Assembly: GCA_028285495.1 (NCBI GenBank)
Contig: JANQPB010000016.1
Span: forward strand, 124,001 to 188,000
Origin: Acidimicrobiales bacterium
Lineage (GTDB): Bacteria; Actinomycetota; Acidimicrobiia; Acidimicrobiales; SZUA-35
Direction: 5' to 3'
Length of the DNA stretch: 64,000 nt
Both the position numbers and the translations under genes were made by a program. This document shows, one piece after another, positions 62,680 through 64,000 of the stretch. Each line of letters opens with the position of its first letter. Positions within the stretch are counted from its first letter, which is position 1. The notes beneath the pieces are model-generated. The model was not told where the DNA came from. It ran no database searches and worked only from the letters and a program-made list of their open reading frames with translations.

Positions 62680-63669
62680 ATGACGTTCACGACGGCCATC
62701 CGCACGGTCTTCGGCAAGTACGCCACGTTCGACGGGCGAGCCAGGCGTTCCGAGTACTGGTGGTGGGCGCTGTTCGCTGCGCTGGTCCAGCTCGCGCTGT
62801 ACGCCATCGCCCTGGTCATCCTCGTCGCCACCGCCGATGACGACGGCGGCACGCGGCCCGGCCTGCTCGGCTGGATCCCCCTGCTCGTCGTCTCCCTCGC
62901 GTTGGCCCTCCCGTCCATCGCGGTCGCGGTCCGCCGACTGCACGACACCTCCCGCTCCGGCTGGTGGCTCCTCATCGGCGTCATCCCGCTCCTCAACGTC
63001 GTCACGTCGCTGGTGCTGCTCGTCTTCTACCTGCAGGACAGCACCCCGGGGCCGAACCGCTACGGACCGAACCCGAAGGGCGCCGACGACCGGGGTGTCC
63101 CGGCGGCGGGGACCGCCACGACGGGCCGGTTGGCCCAGCGGACCATCGGTGTGCTCGGGCTCGTCGCCGGCGTGGTGTTCGCCGGCCTCGCCGCCGTCGG
63201 CGGTGCGCCCCTGTTCACGACCGACATCGCCGAGGAGGCCCGCTACACGGTGGTGAGCCCCGGCGCCGTCGAGGTCGAGCCCGGCCCCTACACGCTCTGG
63301 TTCGAGCTCCCGGAGGACCGTCCGACCGACGAGGCGGTCGAGCGGGCCAGGCAGGCGACCCGGTTGCGGGTCGCCGACGGGGACGGTCGGCCGATCGCAC
63401 TGGCGCCGACGGAGCCGGGCGAGAACTTCCTGAGCTTCGTGACCTACGGCTCGGTCGAGGTCGACGCCGCCGGGCCGCTGCGCTTCGACAGCGACCGGGA
63501 GACGGAGGTCTTCCTGACCGAGCCGATGAGCTCGTCCGAGCCATTCGGTCGCCTCGTCGGCTGGGCCCTGGCCGCGATCGTGGCCGGCGGGCTCGCCGTC
63601 GTGCTCCTGGTCATCGGCTTCCGCCGGTCGTCGTCGGCGCCGGTCGGTGAAGCCAGCCCGGTGCCGTAG
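62680..63669 (+). CDS. DUF805 membrane protein with an extra C-terminal domain
   Basis: Predicted 329-residue protein. Residues 1-125 are a DUF805 unit: FDGRARRSEYWWWALF, then RRLHDTSRSGWWLLIG and a final NRYGPNP. A third membrane helix at about 155-175 leads to an extracellular-like beta-rich segment (about 180-285), followed by a last helix near 295-315. The added domain is not recognised. TAGGAC lies 5 bases before the ATG at 62680. Confidence 0.82.
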   Translation: MTFTTAIRTVFGKYATFDGRARRSEYWWWALFAALVQLALYAIALVILVATADDDGGTRPGLLGWIPLLVVSLALALPSIAVAVRRLHDTSRSGWWLLIGVIPLLNVVTSLVLLVFYLQDSTPGPNRYGPNPKGADDRGVPAAGTATTGRLAQRTIGVLGLVAGVVFAGLAAVGGAPLFTTDIAEEARYTVVSPGAVEVEPGPYTLWFELPEDRPTDEAVERARQATRLRVADGDGRPIALAPTEPGENFLSFVTYGSVEVDAAGPLRFDSDRETEVFLTEPMSSSEPFGRLVGWALAAIVAGGLAVVLLVIGFRRSSSAPVGEASPVP

Positions 63670-63718
63670 CCCCTGACGGCCGACGCCGGTCCGGTCGGCC
63701 GTCGCCGGACGAGCCCGC

Positions 63719-64000
63719 CTACCCCGAGCTCCGACCACCGTCGGAGCGGTGGGGGATGGCGGCGACGACCCGGTCGAGCAGCTCGGCCCGGGGCACGGCG
63801 ATCCGCACGGCATCCGGGTGGCCGAAGCTGGCACCCGAGCGGATCAACACGCCGCGGGCGGCCATCGCATCGCGCAGCCCAGGGGCGTCGGGGAGCCACA
63901 GGTAGTTGGCGGCCGCGGGATCGGCCGGCCAGCCCCGTTCGCCGAGCGCCGTGGCCAGCTCGCGCCGCAGCTCGCCGATCTCCCACCGCCATCGGGCCAG
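63719..64000 (-). CDS. Class I/II aminotransferase, C-terminal end (HisC/CobC-like)
   Basis: The last 93 residues of a PLP aminotransferase, cut by the window edge. RGVLIRSGASFGHPDAVRIAVPR is the C-terminal pattern of histidinol-phosphate aminotransferase-type enzymes, with ANYLWLPD before it. Whether it is HisC, CobC/CobD or another member cannot be told from this end. Confidence 0.75.
   Translation of the reverse strand: MARWRWEIGELRRELATALGERGWPADPAAANYLWLPDAPGLRDAMAARGVLIRSGASFGHPDAVRIAVPRAELLDRVVAAIPHRSDGGRSSG

Overview
The window is high-GC, densely packed bacterial DNA with frequent GTG starts. The gene order argS, lysA, hom, thrC, rho, rpmE, prfA, prmC, wecA, atpI-like, atpB-E-F-F-H-A is the conserved actinobacterial chromosomal block known from mycobacteria (argS to the ATP synthase operon). 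Several features suggest a deep-branching actinobacterium, perhaps class Acidimicrobiia: an unfused b/b/delta ATP synthase stalk, a DUF4214-type domain on a secreted protein, and type-B L31 beside rho. The class assignment is inference.

Layout. 1-9834 (mostly minus strand): 5' end of atpA, then atpH, two b-subunit genes, atpE, atpB, atpI-like and atpZ genes, wecA, rpiB, a plus-strand hydrolase, a lone cyclic-nucleotide-binding domain protein, prmC and prfA. 9865-21552: an unrecognised gene, rpmE (type B), rho, thrC and hom; then a DUF3995 membrane protein divergent from a TetR regulator, a DinB-like gene, lysA and argS. 21636-30016: a secreted polysaccharide deacetylase with a DUF4214-like tail, xylBA under a perfect LacI-type operator, a tyrosine phosphatase, a TesB thioesterase, and efeB/efeO without efeU. 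30209-49936: a fused indolepyruvate ferredoxin oxidoreductase; a DUF4129/MoxR/DUF58 operon; a cupin, two class III CoA-transferases and an MFS exporter; an NAD(P)HX epimerase; tcuAB; a hydrolase; an amidohydrolase; a YczE-type membrane protein. 50019-56718: an EthD protein, an OsmC-family gene with an in-frame TGA, an oxidoreductase, a MetE-like protein, an acetyltransferase, an O-methyltransferase, and a YraQ-type permease with its TIGR03943 partner. 56715-60868 looks accessory: two small membrane proteins divergent from an unrecognised gene and two tandem paralogs, each with a duplicated winged-helix-like domain. 60903-64000: two short-chain dehydrogenases, a DUF805 protein and the end of a HisC-like aminotransferase.

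Main result. The OsmC-family gene at 50375-50875 is a strong selenoprotein candidate. One in-frame TGA sits exactly where the family's first catalytic cysteine is expected. A SECIS-like hairpin follows 12 bases later, the rest of the frame is intact, and the gene has its own promoter-like element.

Regulation. At least fourteen genes carry a TANNNT box 6 or 7 bases before the start codon, the signature of leaderless transcription. It fixes several start codons, including a TTG. Genes inside operons instead use GGAGG-type ribosome sites or ATGA/GTGA/TGATG overlaps. No tRNA, rRNA, CRISPR array, insertion sequence or gene-free stretch above 300 bases was seen.
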